A stretch of 64,000 nt of DNA from Achromobacter sp. MYb9 (GTDB taxonomy: Bacteria; Pseudomonadota; Gammaproteobacteria; Burkholderiales; Burkholderiaceae_B), in assembly GCF_002975275.1 (NCBI RefSeq), contig NZ_PCOQ01000002.1, positions 248,001 through 312,000 of the forward strand, given 5' to 3'. The notes below the pieces were generated by a model. The model saw only the letters and a list, made by a program, of their open reading frames with translations, did no database searches and was not told the origin of the DNA. Below are positions 8,921 through 18,322 of this stretch, piece by piece; position 1 is the first letter of the stretch, and the number at the start of each line of letters is the position of its first letter. Both the position numbers and the translations under genes were made by a program.

Positions 8921-9768
8921 GCTTGGCGCCGAATCGAAATTTCGCCGACCGAAATGGGTGTGGCGCCGTCGGGCGTGCCCACCAGCAGGCGGCCTTGCTC
9001 GTCCACGCCGCTGGCGGCGCCACTAAGCAGGATATCGCCTTTCTCGAGCACGTTGACCATGCGGCCGGCCAGCGCGTCCACTTGGTCGAAACGCTGCTGG
9101 AATGCCGCGAAGCCCTCGCGTTCCAGCGTCTGCACGGCTTCGTGCCAAGCGGTGGCGCTGGCGCAGACCAGATCGGCGGCGGTGGCCAGGCGGTGCGCCC
9201 GGGCCTGCACCTGCGTCCAGTCGGCGACCTCGCGGCCCAGTGCCTGGGACAGTTCCGCTGCGTCGATGAGGTTCACGCCCATGCCGATGACGACGGTGTA
9301 GCCGGCCTCGCGGCCGCCGGGGTTACGGGTGGTCTCCACCAGCACGCCCGCCAGCTTGGCGTCGTGCCATTGGACGTCGTTGGGCCATTTCATGCACAGG
9401 CCCCGAGCCTCGGGGCCGGCGACGGCGCGCAAGGCCTCGCATGCCGCCACGCCCGCTAATGGGGACAGTGCTGGCAGCTGCGCGGCCGGCAGATGGACGT
9501 CGAACGCACACGAGAACATCAGCGTGGAGCCCGACCGATTCTGCCAGGGGCGGCCCGCGCGGCCGCGGCCGGTTTCTTGCAAATGGGTGCCCAGCAGCCA
9601 GGGCTTGCCGGCGCCGGCGCCCGACCGGGCGCGGGCCAGCAGGTCGGCGTTGGTCGAGCCGGTGCTGCCTGTCCAGGCAATGTCTTGGAATACGGGCAGG
9701 CGCGAGCCTAGCTCTCGGGCCAGGGCTTCCGGCGCGGGCAGGTCGATAGGGCGGACGTGATCGGACAT
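8917..9768 (-). CDS. birA: biotin--[acetyl-CoA-carboxylase] ligase, catalytic-only (no HTH)
   Basis: BirA makes biotinyl-5'-AMP and attaches biotin to the carrier domain of acetyl-CoA carboxylase. The 283-residue protein shows [16 protein letters not shown], the biotin/AMP loop around [31 protein letters not shown] and a C-terminal SH3-like cap. There is no N-terminal helix-turn-helix as in E. coli BirA, so it should be a ligase only, not a repressor of biotin genes. I begin at the ATG at 9768; an in-frame extension to 9819 lacks homology. It overlaps coaX by four bases. Confidence 0.92.
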   Translation of the reverse strand: MSDHVRPIDLPAPEALARELGSRLPVFQDIAWTGSTGSTNADLLARARSGAGAGKPWLLGTHLQETGRGRAGRPWQNRSGSTLMFSCAFDVHLPAAQLPALSPLAGVAACEALRAVAGPEARGLCMKWPNDVQWHDAKLAGVLVETTRNPGGREAGYTVVIGMGVNLIDAAELSQALGREVADWTQVQARAHRLATAADLVCASATAWHEAVQTLEREGFAAFQQRFDQVDALAGRMVNVLEKGDILLSGAASGVDEQGRLLVGTPDGATPISVGEISIRRQA

Positions 9769-9865
9769 GGCGGCGATTGTAGGGCACGCGGCCGGCCGTC
9801 GCGGCCTTTCGGCCTTCAAGCGTTTATGATTGGCGATACATTTTTTGCATCTGTCCCCCTCCTAC

Positions 9866-10996
9866 ATGCCGCAAACCGCTTCGTCCGCGTCAACCGCCGC
9901 GCCGTTCCGCCAGGACGGGAACGCCTGCCATGTGGCGGGCGACTGGAGCGTCCTGGCGTTGGCGGAGGCGAGCGAAGTCGAACGCCGGCGGTCGGCCTTG
10001 GCCCGCGCGGTCCAGGACGGCGTGCGCTGGGACTTGCACGGCATCAGCCGGCTGGACACGATCGGCGCGTTGCTCATCTGGCAGGCCTGGGGCGAAAAGC
10101 TGCCCGAACGGGTGCGATGGTCGGCAGGCCAGCAAGACGTCTTCAATGCGCTGGCCATGAACAAGGGCGGCACCCGGGCGCCCGAGCCCAAGGCAGCGTC
10201 GTGGAGCTGGGTGCGCGCCCTGGGCGGCGCAATATTGCATGGCGCCGAAAACGGCAGGGCGCTATTGATTATGTTGGGCCAACTGATGCTGGACCTGGGT
10301 GGCATGCTGCGCCGCCCGTGGCTGGGCCCGTGGCGCGAGATTTCGGCGCAGGTGTATCGCACCGGCGCGCAGGCGCTGGGCATCACGGCGCTGGTCGGCT
10401 TCCTGATCGGGGTGGTGCTGTCGTACCTGTCGGCGCAGCAACTCCAGATGATCGGCGCCGACCGCTTCATCGTCCGGCTGCTGGGCGTGTCCATCGTGCG
10501 CGAACTCGGCCCTGTGCTGGCGGCCATCCTGGTGGCGGGCCGGTCCGGGTCGGCCATCACGGCGCAGATCGGCGTCATGCGCGTGACGCAGGAGCTGGAC
10601 GCGATGCTGGTGATGGGCATTTCGCACGGGCAGCGGCTGATCCTGCCACGCGTGATCGCGCTGGCCGTGACGATGCCGCTGCTGGTGTTGTGGACGGATG
10701 CCATGGCGATTTTGGGCGGCATGCTGGCCGCGCAGATGCAGCTTGGCGTCTCGGCGCAGTGGTTCCTGACATCGCTGCCGGACGCCATCTCGCTGACCAA
10801 TTACTGGATCGGCATCCTGAAGGGCGTGACCTTCGGCATCCTGATCGCCCTGATCGCCTGCCATTTCGGCCTGCGCATCCAGCCCAATACGGAAAGCCTG
10901 GGCCGCGGCACGACAACGTCGGTCGTGACGTCCATCACGGGCGTGATCCTGCTGGACGCGCTTTACGCCATCATCTTCAGCTCGGTGGGCATCTGA
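9866..10996 (+). CDS. MlaE-type lipid ABC transporter permease with fused N-terminal STAS-like domain
   Basis: A 376-residue protein. Residues from about 15 to 95 resemble a divergent STAS (MlaB-like) domain, with DLHGISRLDTIGALLIWQAW. The rest is an MlaE/TtgE permease: YLSAQQLQMIGADRFIVRLL, RELGPVLAAILVAGRSGSAI and a long stretch of helices. In the Mla system MlaE moves phospholipids between the membranes and MlaB is a separate subunit, so here the two are joined. Start: the ATG at 9866; a TTG at 9830 would be an alternative. The following ATPase gene overlaps its stop by one base (TGATG). Confidence 0.88.
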   Translation: MPQTASSASTAAPFRQDGNACHVAGDWSVLALAEASEVERRRSALARAVQDGVRWDLHGISRLDTIGALLIWQAWGEKLPERVRWSAGQQDVFNALAMNKGGTRAPEPKAASWSWVRALGGAILHGAENGRALLIMLGQLMLDLGGMLRRPWLGPWREISAQVYRTGAQALGITALVGFLIGVVLSYLSAQQLQMIGADRFIVRLLGVSIVRELGPVLAAILVAGRSGSAITAQIGVMRVTQELDAMLVMGISHGQRLILPRVIALAVTMPLLVLWTDAMAILGGMLAAQMQLGVSAQWFLTSLPDAISLTNYWIGILKGVTFGILIALIACHFGLRIQPNTESLGRGTTTSVVTSITGVILLDALYAIIFSSVGI

Positions 10997-11835
10997 TGAG
11001 CAGCGCCGCCCAGCATCGGTTGTTCACTGACGACAGCGTCACGGTCGAACCCGTCATCTCGGTGCGCGGGCTGCGCACCGCCTTTGGCGACCACGTGGTC
11101 CATGACAATCTGGACCTGACCGTCTTCCCGGGCGAAATCCTGGTGCTTGTGGGCGGCTCGGGCACGGGCAAGACGGTGCTGTTGCGCCAGATCATCGGCT
11201 TGGACCAGCCCGCCGCCGGCATCGTGAAAGTGCTGGGGCACTCGTTGTTCGACCTGTCGCCCGGTGAGCGCAGGCGCCTGTCTTACCGCTGGGGCATGCT
11301 GTTCCAGGCGGGGGCGCTGTTCTCGGCGCTGTCGGTGTTCGACAATGTGGCCTTGCCGCTGCGCGAGCTGCGCACGGTGCCGGAAGACCTGGTGCGCGAC
11401 GTCGTCATGTGCCGGCTGGCGATGGTGGGCCTGTCGGCGCAGGACGCCGGCAAGCGGCCTTCGGACCTGTCCGGCGGCATGGTCAAGCGCGTGGCGCTGG
11501 CGCGTGCGCTGTCGCTTGACCCCGAACTGGTGTTCCTGGACGAGCCCACGGCCGGGCTGGATCCGTTGCGGTCGGACGAATTCGTGGACCTGGTGCGCAG
11601 TTTGCACCGGCAGTTGGGATTTACCGTCGTCATGGTGACGCACGATCTGGACACGCTGCTTGCGTTGGCCACGCGTGTCGCCGTGCTGGCGGACAAGCGG
11701 GTGATCGTGTGCGACACGGTGCCGGAAGTCCTGAAGGTCGATCACCCGTTCATTCACACATTCTTCCTGGGCGAACGCGGTTTGCGCGCGCTTGGGGACC
11801 TGGCGCCGAAGGGATTGCATCATGGAAAACCGTAG
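10996..11835 (+). CDS. MlaF-type lipid ABC transporter ATPase
   Basis: A 279-residue cytoplasmic ATPase paired with the permease before it. Walker A is VGGSGTGKTVLLRQ, the signature LSGGMVKRVALARAL (the LSGGM form is typical of MlaF), Walker B LVFLDEPTAGLDP and the switch His is in VMVTHDLDTL. The Q-loop MLFQAGALFSALSVFDNV also matches MlaF. Its ATG overlaps the permease stop, and its 3' end overlaps the MCE gene by 14 bases, so the four genes are translated as a unit. Confidence 0.9.
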   Translation: MSSAAQHRLFTDDSVTVEPVISVRGLRTAFGDHVVHDNLDLTVFPGEILVLVGGSGTGKTVLLRQIIGLDQPAAGIVKVLGHSLFDLSPGERRRLSYRWGMLFQAGALFSALSVFDNVALPLRELRTVPEDLVRDVVMCRLAMVGLSAQDAGKRPSDLSGGMVKRVALARALSLDPELVFLDEPTAGLDPLRSDEFVDLVRSLHRQLGFTVVMVTHDLDTLLALATRVAVLADKRVIVCDTVPEVLKVDHPFIHTFFLGERGLRALGDLAPKGLHHGKP

Positions 11836-12778
11836 TCATGCGCTCATGGCCGGTATCTTTACGCTGGTCTTGCTGGCCGCCGCCGCGTTGGTGGCCGTCT
11901 GGATCGGCCGGGACCGGACCAAGCTGCAAACATACGAAATCGTGTCGGCCACGGCGGTCAGCGGGCTGAATCCGCAGTCGGCCGTCCGCTACCAGGGCGT
12001 GCCGGTCGGCAAAGTGCAGTCGCTGGCGCTGAATCCGAACAAGCCGGGCCAGGTGCGCATTCGCATCGGCGTGGCGCCGAACACGCCGATCACGGAGTCG
12101 ACCTGGGCCGAACTGGGCGTGCAGGGCGTAACCGGCATGGCCAATGTGGAGCTGCGCGACGACGGTACATCGCTCAAGCGCCTGGCATCGTCGGCCGAGC
12201 ATCCCGCCGCCATCCCGCTGCGCCCCGGCTTCCTCGACCGCATCGAACAGCGCGGCGGCAAGCTGATTTCGAACGTGGAAGAAGTCACCGAGCAGTTGCG
12301 CCGCGTGCTGAGCGAACAGAACGTGCAGGCGCTGACCGCCAGCCTGCAGAACGCGACCGACCTGACGCAATCGCTGAAGGAAGCCAGCCGTGGGCTGGCG
12401 CCCGCGATGGCCAAGCTGGGTCCGCTGATGGAGTCGCTGGGCAATACCTCGCGCCAGGCGGACCGCGCCGCGCGCGAGATCGCCGACCTGGCGCAGCAGT
12501 CGCGGCAGGCGCTGGCGCGGTTGAATGCGCCGGACGGACCCCTGTCGGTGGCCACGCGCAGCCTGAACGACATTGCCCTGGCTGCGGCGCGGCTGGACGG
12601 CGAGACCTTGCCCGCCGTCACCAACATGGCCGCCAACGTTAGCGCGGCAGCGCGCGGCGCGACCATCACCCTGCGCCGTGTGGACAGCACGCCGCAATCG
12701 TTCTTGTTCGGCCCGGCGCCCATCGCACCGGGACCCGGCGAAGCCGGATTCGCGGGCTTCGGGAGACAGCCAAAATGA
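11822..12778 (+). CDS. MlaD-type MCE-domain protein
   Basis: A 318-residue protein anchored by one N-terminal helix (ALMAGIFTLVLLAAAALVAV) with a periplasmic MCE domain (about 38-115): VSGLNPQSAVRYQGVPVGKV. A long helical region with many Ala, Leu and Gln follows (about 145-290), as in MCE proteins that form lipid-conducting tunnels or needles. Known MlaD hexamers bind phospholipid in the periplasm. It lies between the ATPase and a lipoprotein, and the lipoprotein ATG overlaps its stop by four bases. Confidence 0.88.
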   Translation: MENRSHALMAGIFTLVLLAAAALVAVWIGRDRTKLQTYEIVSATAVSGLNPQSAVRYQGVPVGKVQSLALNPNKPGQVRIRIGVAPNTPITESTWAELGVQGVTGMANVELRDDGTSLKRLASSAEHPAAIPLRPGFLDRIEQRGGKLISNVEEVTEQLRRVLSEQNVQALTASLQNATDLTQSLKEASRGLAPAMAKLGPLMESLGNTSRQADRAAREIADLAQQSRQALARLNAPDGPLSVATRSLNDIALAAARLDGETLPAVTNMAANVSAAARGATITLRRVDSTPQSFLFGPAPIAPGPGEAGFAGFGRQPK

Positions 12779-13395
12779 AAATGCGTCGCACCGTTTTGAT
12801 CTTCACATTAACCGTCGCCACAACGCTGGCAGGTTGCGGCATCGGGCGCGTGGGCGCGCCGCCTTCCGTGTTTGACCTGGGCCTGGACACCAAGCCCGTG
12901 CCGACGTTGCCCGCGCGCGCGCCGATCGCCCTCAGCTTGCAGGCCGTGCCGGTGTTGTCGGACACCAGCGTGATCTGGCGGGTGGGCGACAGCGCCGCGC
13001 CCAAGGCCTACGCGACATACCGCTGGGCCTCGGCGCCGTCGGAACTGGTGCGCCAGCGCATCACGGACCGCTTGTCTCGCCAGGGGGCGGTGCTGGCCGA
13101 TCGGGTCAATCTGCAGATGCCGCAGCTGCAGCTGTCGCTGATGCAGTTCGAGCAGGTGTACGCCGAAGACGGCCAGTCTAGCGAGGGCCGTATCCTGTTG
13201 CAGGCCGTGCTGGTCAATGGCCGCGCGGTGATGGACCAGAAGCGCATCCAGGTGCGGGTGCCTGCGGCCACGCAGGATGCCGCGGGCGGTGTGGCGGCAT
13301 TGCGGCAAGCCACCGACGAGGCCGCCGACCAGTTGGCGCAATGGCTGGCCAGCGCCGCATCCGCTCCTGCCGCCACGTCCCGGCCGGCCGGTTAA
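12775..13395 (+). CDS. PqiC-like ABC-type transport auxiliary lipoprotein
   Basis: A 206-residue protein with a lipoprotein signal (hydrophobic stretch, then LAGC, lipidated Cys about 21). The mature part resembles the PqiC/auxiliary-lipoprotein family, with ISLSLQAVPVLSD-like strands and WASAPSELVRQRITDRL. Such proteins are thought to dock MCE transporters at the outer membrane. There is no Asp at +2 of the lipidated Cys, so outer-membrane sorting is likely. It ends the four-gene Mla-like operon. Confidence 0.82.
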   Translation: MKMRRTVLIFTLTVATTLAGCGIGRVGAPPSVFDLGLDTKPVPTLPARAPIALSLQAVPVLSDTSVIWRVGDSAAPKAYATYRWASAPSELVRQRITDRLSRQGAVLADRVNLQMPQLQLSLMQFEQVYAEDGQSSEGRILLQAVLVNGRAVMDQKRIQVRVPAATQDAAGGVAALRQATDEAADQLAQWLASAASAPAATSRPAG

Positions 13396-13428
13396 CATCA
13401 TTCTCTTTTTCGCCCGCTGAGTTTCGCC

Positions 13429-14082
13429 ATGTCCGCACGTACTGATACCCACGCCTTCGCCGGGGCCGCCGGCCGCATCGACTGCGCCGTTGACTGGCCC
13501 GCCGGCACGCCGCGAGGCTGGGCGCTTGTCTTGCACCCGCACCCGCTGCAAGGCGGCGCGCGCGAGAACAAGGTCGTCACGACCCTGTCGCGCGCTTGCG
13601 TGCAGCATGGGTTGGTGGCGGTGCGCCCCAATTTCCGCGGCGTCGGCCTGTCGGAAGGCGCATTCGATAAATCGGTCGGCGAAACGCAGGACATGCTGGC
13701 CGTGGTGGCGCAGATGCGCGAGCTGCATCCGGAACTGGCCGAAGCGCCCTGGGTGTTGGCCGGATTTTCCTTTGGCACCGCGGTGGCCGCGCAGACCTAC
13801 GCGGCGCTGGCCGAGGCGGGCGATACCGTGTTGCCGTCGGCGCTGATGCTGATGGGGCCAGCGGTGAACCGCTTCCAGTCACATGAAGTGCAGGTCCCCG
13901 ACGATACGTTGATGGTGCACGGCGAAGAAGACGAAGTGGTGCCGCTGTCTGAAGCCATGGACTGGGCGCGGCCGCGCTCTATTCCCGTGGTGGTGGTGCC
14001 GGGCGCATCGCATTTCTTCCATGGCAAGCTTCTGGTGCTGCGCCAATTGGTACAGGCGCGCCTGAAAGTCGCGCTGGATTGA
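13429..14082 (+). CDS. alpha/beta hydrolase
   Basis: A 217-residue cytoplasmic serine hydrolase with no signal peptide. It has HPHPLQGGARENKVV early (the oxyanion-hole region of a family found widely in proteobacteria), RPNFRGVGLSEG, the nucleophile elbow GFSFG, an acidic HGEEDEVVP and a His in PGASHFFHG, giving a full Ser-Asp-His triad. The substrate is unknown. It starts 33 bases after the lipoprotein gene and may be co-transcribed with it. Confidence 0.85.
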   Translation: MSARTDTHAFAGAAGRIDCAVDWPAGTPRGWALVLHPHPLQGGARENKVVTTLSRACVQHGLVAVRPNFRGVGLSEGAFDKSVGETQDMLAVVAQMRELHPELAEAPWVLAGFSFGTAVAAQTYAALAEAGDTVLPSALMLMGPAVNRFQSHEVQVPDDTLMVHGEEDEVVPLSEAMDWARPRSIPVVVVPGASHFFHGKLLVLRQLVQARLKVALD

Positions 14083-14169
14083 CCGATCGTTGCGGCGGGG
14101 TTGCATCAGGTTGCATGATTTAAATGCGTGCGGAACCCTGTGCGGGGCGGACCGGTCCAACGGGCTGCC

Positions 14170-14175
14170 TATAAT
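14170..14175 (+). promoter_or_regulatory. possible -10 box upstream of the D,D-carboxypeptidase gene
   Basis: The hexamer tataat matches the consensus sigma-70 -10 box exactly and lies about 54 bases before the ATG at 14229, in an otherwise GC-rich gap of 147 bases. I see no good TTGACA-like -35 at 16-18 bases, so the assignment rests on the -10 alone. Confidence 0.4.
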
Positions 14176-14228
14176 TGTCAGCCATTAGCCCCGCGCCGGC
14201 GGGCGTCTCTCCTGGACCCACGTTGCCG

Positions 14229-15491
14229 ATGAAGAATTTGCCTTACTCCGCTCAATCCCCCGTTGTCTTGACCCGCCGCCTGCTTTCCGGCGCGGTGCTG
14301 TCGGCGATGCTCGCGGCCTCGATGCCGGTCTGGGCGCAACAGGCGCCTGCCGCCGCGCCCGCTGCCGCAGGCGCGACGGCGCCGGCCCCGACGGCATCCG
14401 GCGCGGTGCCGGTGGGTGACGTGTCGGCCGTGCCGGCGCCCACCATCGCGGCCAAGGCGTGGATTGTCATCGACGTGAACAGCGGCCAGACGCTGGCTGC
14501 CTCCAACCCCGATATGAAGGTCGAGCCGGCGTCGCTGACCAAGATCATGACGGCGTACGTCGTGTTCAACGCGCTGGACGAAAAGCGCCTGACGCTGGAG
14601 CAGACCGTTCCCGTGTCCGAGCACGCTTGGCGCACGGGCGGTTCGCGCATGTTCATTGAACCGCGCAAGCCCGTCACGGTCGACGAACTGAACCAGGGCA
14701 TGATCGTGCAGTCGGGCAATGATGCTTCCGTGGCGCTGGCCGAAGCCGTGGGCGGCAGCGAAGCCGCCTTTGCGTCGCTGATGAACCAGGAAGCGGAACG
14801 CCTGGGCATGAAAAGCACGCACTTCATGAATGCAACCGGCTTGCCCGACCCGCAGCACATGACGTCCACACGCGACCTGGCCACCCTGTCGTCGCACCTG
14901 ATCACCGATCACCCGGACTTCTTCCACTACTACAAGCAAAAGAGCTACACCTACAACAAGATCACGCAGCCCAACCGCAACCGCCTGCTGTGGGCGGATC
15001 CGTCGGTGGATGGCATGAAGACCGGCCACACCGATTCGGCCGGCTACTGCCTGGTCTCGACCGCGGTGCGCGGTGATCGGCGCATCCTGGTGGTCGTGGT
15101 GGGCACTGACAGCGAAGCTACGCGCGCCGAAGAAAGCCTGAAACTGCTGAACTGGAGCTTCCAGAACTTCGACACCGTGAAGCTGTTCGACAAGAGCCAG
15201 CCGGGCATCGATGCGCGCGTCTGGGAAGGCACGGCCGAAAACGTCAAGCTGGGTCCACCCAAGCCAGTGGCGATTGCGGTGCCCCGCGGCAAGGCCGGCG
15301 ACCTGAAGCCGGTGGCGCAACGCACGGATCCGCTCATCGCCCCGTTGGCCAAGGGCCAGCAGGTCGGCACGCTGCAATTCACGCTGGACGGCAAGGTGCT
15401 GCGCACTGAACCGCTGGTGGTGCAGGACGCCGTCGAACGCGCCGGCTTCTTCGGCCGCATGGTCGACACCGTCAAGCGCTGGTTCCAGTAA
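14229..15491 (+). CDS. dacC: D-alanyl-D-alanine carboxypeptidase (PBP5/6 family)
   Basis: A periplasmic low-molecular-weight penicillin-binding protein that trims the terminal D-Ala from peptidoglycan stem peptides. The 420-residue protein has a signal peptide ending near VWAQQ, an Ala/Pro-rich spacer, then the three active-site motifs in order: SLTK (SxxK), SGND (SxN) and KTGHTDSAG (KTG). A C-terminal beta domain ends in a short amphipathic tail (GRMVDTVKRWFQ) for membrane attachment. The ATG at 14229 gives a proper signal peptide. The next gene makes or uses D-amino acids, which fits a cell-wall context. Confidence 0.92.
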   Translation: MKNLPYSAQSPVVLTRRLLSGAVLSAMLAASMPVWAQQAPAAAPAAAGATAPAPTASGAVPVGDVSAVPAPTIAAKAWIVIDVNSGQTLAASNPDMKVEPASLTKIMTAYVVFNALDEKRLTLEQTVPVSEHAWRTGGSRMFIEPRKPVTVDELNQGMIVQSGNDASVALAEAVGGSEAAFASLMNQEAERLGMKSTHFMNATGLPDPQHMTSTRDLATLSSHLITDHPDFFHYYKQKSYTYNKITQPNRNRLLWADPSVDGMKTGHTDSAGYCLVSTAVRGDRRILVVVVGTDSEATRAEESLKLLNWSFQNFDTVKLFDKSQPGIDARVWEGTAENVKLGPPKPVAIAVPRGKAGDLKPVAQRTDPLIAPLAKGQQVGTLQFTLDGKVLRTEPLVVQDAVERAGFFGRMVDTVKRWFQ

Positions 15492-15537
15492 ACGGACAAG
15501 CGCGCGCCATGGGCGCGGCCACGGGTGTAAGCTAGCA

Positions 15538-15569
15538 ATGGGCGTTTCGTGCGCGAAACGCCCATTTTC
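15538..15569 (+). terminator. Rho-independent terminator after the carboxypeptidase gene
   Basis: A perfect 12-bp inverted repeat, atgggcgtttcg at 15538-15549 and its complement at 15554-15565, with a tgcg loop, followed by a short T run (ttt). It lies 46 bases after the dac stop codon and separates that gene from the aminotransferase. Confidence 0.75.
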
Positions 15570-15626
15570 CATATTGGGACGGACCGGGCGGTTCGTCCCT
15601 TACTTTTGAACATTCAGGAGTGCCTC

Positions 15627-16493
15627 ATGATTCCGGGCGTGCCGGGCGAAAGCCAGGTGTATCTCAATGGTGAGTTCCTGCGCGTGGACGAGGCCAAGGT
15701 CTCCGTTCTCGACCGCGGCTTTATTTTCGGCGACGGCATCTATGAAGTCGTCCCCGTGTACCGGGGCAAGGCGTTCCGCATGACGGAGCACCTGGATCGC
15801 CTGGATCGCAGCCTGGCCGCCTTGCGGATCGCGCAGCCGTTCGACCGCGAAGGCTGGGTCAATCTGGTCGAGCAGCTGCTGGCGCGCACGAACCTGGATA
15901 CCTGCATCGTGTACCTGCAGGTGACGCGCGGCGTCGCCCGTCGCGACCACCAGTTTCCGGCCACGCCGGTCACGCCCACCGTGTTCGGCATGATTTCCGC
16001 GTGGGCGCCGCCGCCGGCCGCGCAACGCGCCCAGGGCCTGACGGCCATCAGCATTCCCGACGAACGCTGGCTGCATTGCGAGATCAAGTCCGTGTCCCTG
16101 TTGGGCAACGTGTTGGCCAAGCAGCAGGCCGTGGACGCCAATGCCGACGAGGTCGTGCAGTTCCGCGACGGTTACCTGACCGAGGGCTCATCCACCAACA
16201 TCTGGGTGGTCTCGGGCGGCAAGTTGCTGGCGCCGCCAAAGAACAACCTGATCCTGGAAGGCATCCGCTATGGCCTGATGGGCGAACTGGCGGCCCAGGC
16301 GGGCGTCCGGTTCGAGGCACGCCGTATCACGCAGGAAGAAGTGGAATCCGCTGATGAATTGATGCTGTCGTCGGCCACGAAGGAAGTGCTGGCGATCGTT
16401 TCACTGGACGGGAAACCGGTCGGCTCCGGCAAGCCCGGCCCTGTTTTCCAGCAATTACGCGCGGGTTATGATGCCCGCATCGCCGCGCTGTAA
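15627..16493 (+). CDS. dat: D-amino-acid aminotransferase (PLP fold type IV)
   Basis: A 288-residue class-IV PLP enzyme that transfers amino groups between D-alanine/D-glutamate-type substrates and 2-oxo acids. Seen: LDRGFIFGDGIYEVVPVYRG near the N-terminus, the PLP-lysine region CEIKSVSLLGNVLAKQQA, and TEGSSTNIWVV for cofactor phosphate binding. Branched-chain aminotransferase and aminodeoxychorismate lyase share the fold, but the GDGIYEV pattern and length favour D-amino-acid transaminase. The ATG at 15627 has an AGGAG just upstream. Confidence 0.88.
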   Translation: MIPGVPGESQVYLNGEFLRVDEAKVSVLDRGFIFGDGIYEVVPVYRGKAFRMTEHLDRLDRSLAALRIAQPFDREGWVNLVEQLLARTNLDTCIVYLQVTRGVARRDHQFPATPVTPTVFGMISAWAPPPAAQRAQGLTAISIPDERWLHCEIKSVSLLGNVLAKQQAVDANADEVVQFRDGYLTEGSSTNIWVVSGGKLLAPPKNNLILEGIRYGLMGELAAQAGVRFEARRITQEEVESADELMLSSATKEVLAIVSLDGKPVGSGKPGPVFQQLRAGYDARIAAL

Positions 16494-16504
16494 ACCGTTG
16501 TTCC

Positions 16505-16524
16505 GGGCGGCCCTCGGGCCGCCC
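16505..16524. other. GC-rich hairpin between dat and ybeD
   Basis: A 9-bp inverted repeat (gggcggccc / gggccgccc) lies 12 bases after the dat stop. It has no T tract on either side, so it is a weak or Rho-assisted stop at most. Confidence 0.3.
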
Positions 16525-16604
16525 AGCAGCCGGCGGGCACTTGCCAACGCCCCGTTTGCCCCCATATAAGAACATTCAGGGGCAACTACTACTCCAGGCA
16601 AATC

Positions 16605-16877
16605 ATGCATATTCCGCCCGAAGACTCGCTTATCGAATACCCCAGTGACTTCCCCATCAAGGTCATGGGCAAGCACCACCCCGAATTCGCGCAGACGCTG
16701 ACTGAAGTCGTATTGAAGTTCGACCCGGGCTTCGACGCCGCGACGGTCGAGATGCGTCCCAGCAAGGGCGGCAACTACATGGGCCTGACCTTCACCGTGC
16801 GCGCGACCTCGCGCGAACAGTTGGACAGCCTCTATCAGGCGCTGCACGGCCATCCGATGGTGTCCATCGTTCTGTAA
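16605..16877 (+). CDS. ybeD: YbeD/DUF493 family protein
   Basis: A 90-residue protein of the YbeD family: [14 protein letters not shown] at the N-terminus and [14 protein letters not shown] at the C-terminus fit an ACT-like small fold. The gene is usually immediately before lipB, as here (11 bases to the lipB start). Its biochemical role is not established; the constant link to lipB suggests a part in lipoate metabolism or its control. Confidence 0.9.
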   Translation: MHIPPEDSLIEYPSDFPIKVMGKHHPEFAQTLTEVVLKFDPGFDAATVEMRPSKGGNYMGLTFTVRATSREQLDSLYQALHGHPMVSIVL

Positions 16878-16888
16878 GCAGGAATGCC

Positions 16889-17527
16889 GTGATCAAGTGG
16901 CTCGCGGGGCCGGCGGACTATCTGCCGGTCTGGCAGGATATGCAGGCGTACACCAACCAGCGCGGCGCCGATACGCCTGACGAAATCTGGTTGTGCGAGC
17001 ACGCGCCGGTTTATACATTGGGGCAGGCCGGCCTGCCCCAGCATGTGCTGAACCCCGGCAATATCCCCATCGTCCATTGCGACCGCGGCGGCCAAGTGAC
17101 CTATCACGGGCCTGGCCAGGTGATGGCGTACGCGTTGTTCGACCTGCGCCGCATGGACATGTACGTGAAGGAATACGTCAACTTGCTGGAAGGCGCGGTC
17201 ATCGACACGCTGACCCAGCACGGCATCGACGGCGCTTGCCGCAAGCCCGGCGCGCCGGGCGTGTATGTGCCGGACCCCGACGGCGGCGAACTGGCCAAGA
17301 TCGCCGCGCTGGGCATCAAGATCCGCAACGGGCGCGCCTATCACGGGGTTTCGCTGAACGTGGCGATGGATCTGGCGCCTTTCCTGGGCATCAATCCCTG
17401 TGGCTACGAAGGCCTGCGCACCGTCGATATGGCGGCCTGTGGCGTGCGGCGTGCGCCTGCTGGCGTGGGCGACGTGCTGGCGCAGAATCTGGCGGCCGCC
17501 TGGCGCCGCGCAAGGAATCCCGCATGA
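16889..17527 (+). CDS. lipB: octanoyl-[acyl-carrier-protein]:protein octanoyltransferase
   Basis: LipB moves octanoate from acyl carrier protein to the lipoyl domains of 2-oxoacid dehydrogenases and the glycine cleavage H protein. In 212 residues it shows [18 protein letters not shown], the catalytic-Lys region [20 protein letters not shown] and INPCGYEG with the catalytic Cys. The usual partner lipA is not next door but 3.2 kb downstream, with three unrelated genes between. The start is GTG. A Sel1 gene overlaps its stop by four bases (ATGA). Confidence 0.94.
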   Translation: MIKWLAGPADYLPVWQDMQAYTNQRGADTPDEIWLCEHAPVYTLGQAGLPQHVLNPGNIPIVHCDRGGQVTYHGPGQVMAYALFDLRRMDMYVKEYVNLLEGAVIDTLTQHGIDGACRKPGAPGVYVPDPDGGELAKIAALGIKIRNGRAYHGVSLNVAMDLAPFLGINPCGYEGLRTVDMAACGVRRAPAGVGDVLAQNLAAAWRRARNPA

Positions 17528-18243
17528 AGACCTACAGCGCCGCCGACGTTGCCGCGACATCCCCCGAACAACTGGCGCGCTTGCGTGAAGGGGCGGCTGA
17601 AGACTATGCCGCCTGGATCCGGGCGGCCGCCGAACTCGGGCTGGTCGAAGCGCAGACCATCTACGGGCAGATGCTGCTGGACGGCGTGGGCGTCGACAGC
17701 CAGCCTGAAGAGGGCTTGGCGTGGTTCAAGCGGGCCGCCAACGCCGACCACCCGATGGCCATCAATATGGTGGGCCGCTGCTACGAGAATGGCTGGGGCG
17801 TGCCGCGCGACGATACGGTGGCGGCCTACTGGTTCCGGCTGGCCGCCGACCGTGGCCTGGACTGGGGCATGTACAACTATGCCCACATGCTGCGCAGCGG
17901 CCGGGGCGGCGTCACGCAGAACAAGGCCGCGGCGCTGGCGCTGTATCAGCAGGCGGCGCAGACCGGCCACGTGAAATCGATCGGCGTGGTCGGCCGCTTC
18001 TACGAAGCGGGCGATGTCGTGGAGCAAGACATGGCGCGCGCATTCGACTGCTACCAACGCTGCGCGGAAGGCGGCGATTTCCGGGGTATGTTCCATCTGG
18101 GCCGCCTGCTGCTGTTACGTGGCCAGAAACAGGAAGCGGTGCAGTGGCTGGTCCGCGTGCCCGAGACGTCCACGCCGGCGTTCTTGAAGGAAGCCAACGT
18201 CATGCTTCAGGACTGCGGCTTCCCGGCGCTATACGAGGCCTGA
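17524..18243 (+). CDS. Sel1-repeat (TPR-like) protein
   Basis: A 239-residue protein, cytoplasmic by the absence of a signal peptide. After an N-terminal 40 residues it is built from about five Sel1-type helical repeats of 36 residues: [74 protein letters not shown] and a weaker last copy. Such repeats form protein-binding solenoids. Its ATG overlaps the lipB stop, so it is translationally coupled to lipB. Its partner is unknown. Confidence 0.85.
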   Translation: MKTYSAADVAATSPEQLARLREGAAEDYAAWIRAAAELGLVEAQTIYGQMLLDGVGVDSQPEEGLAWFKRAANADHPMAINMVGRCYENGWGVPRDDTVAAYWFRLAADRGLDWGMYNYAHMLRSGRGGVTQNKAAALALYQQAAQTGHVKSIGVVGRFYEAGDVVEQDMARAFDCYQRCAEGGDFRGMFHLGRLLLLRGQKQEAVQWLVRVPETSTPAFLKEANVMLQDCGFPALYEA

Positions 18244-18322
18244 CGGCGCGCGCTATTGCCGCGGCAGGGACCGCACCGCCGCGAAGGCGGGAATGCGTCA
18301 TGGCGGCGGCGGAAATGCCTTC

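Noticed and set aside
7748..9301. A 517-codon plus-strand frame overlapping the end of waaA and opposite coaX/birA
   Set aside because: It runs through recognisable genes on the minus strand and has no family features.
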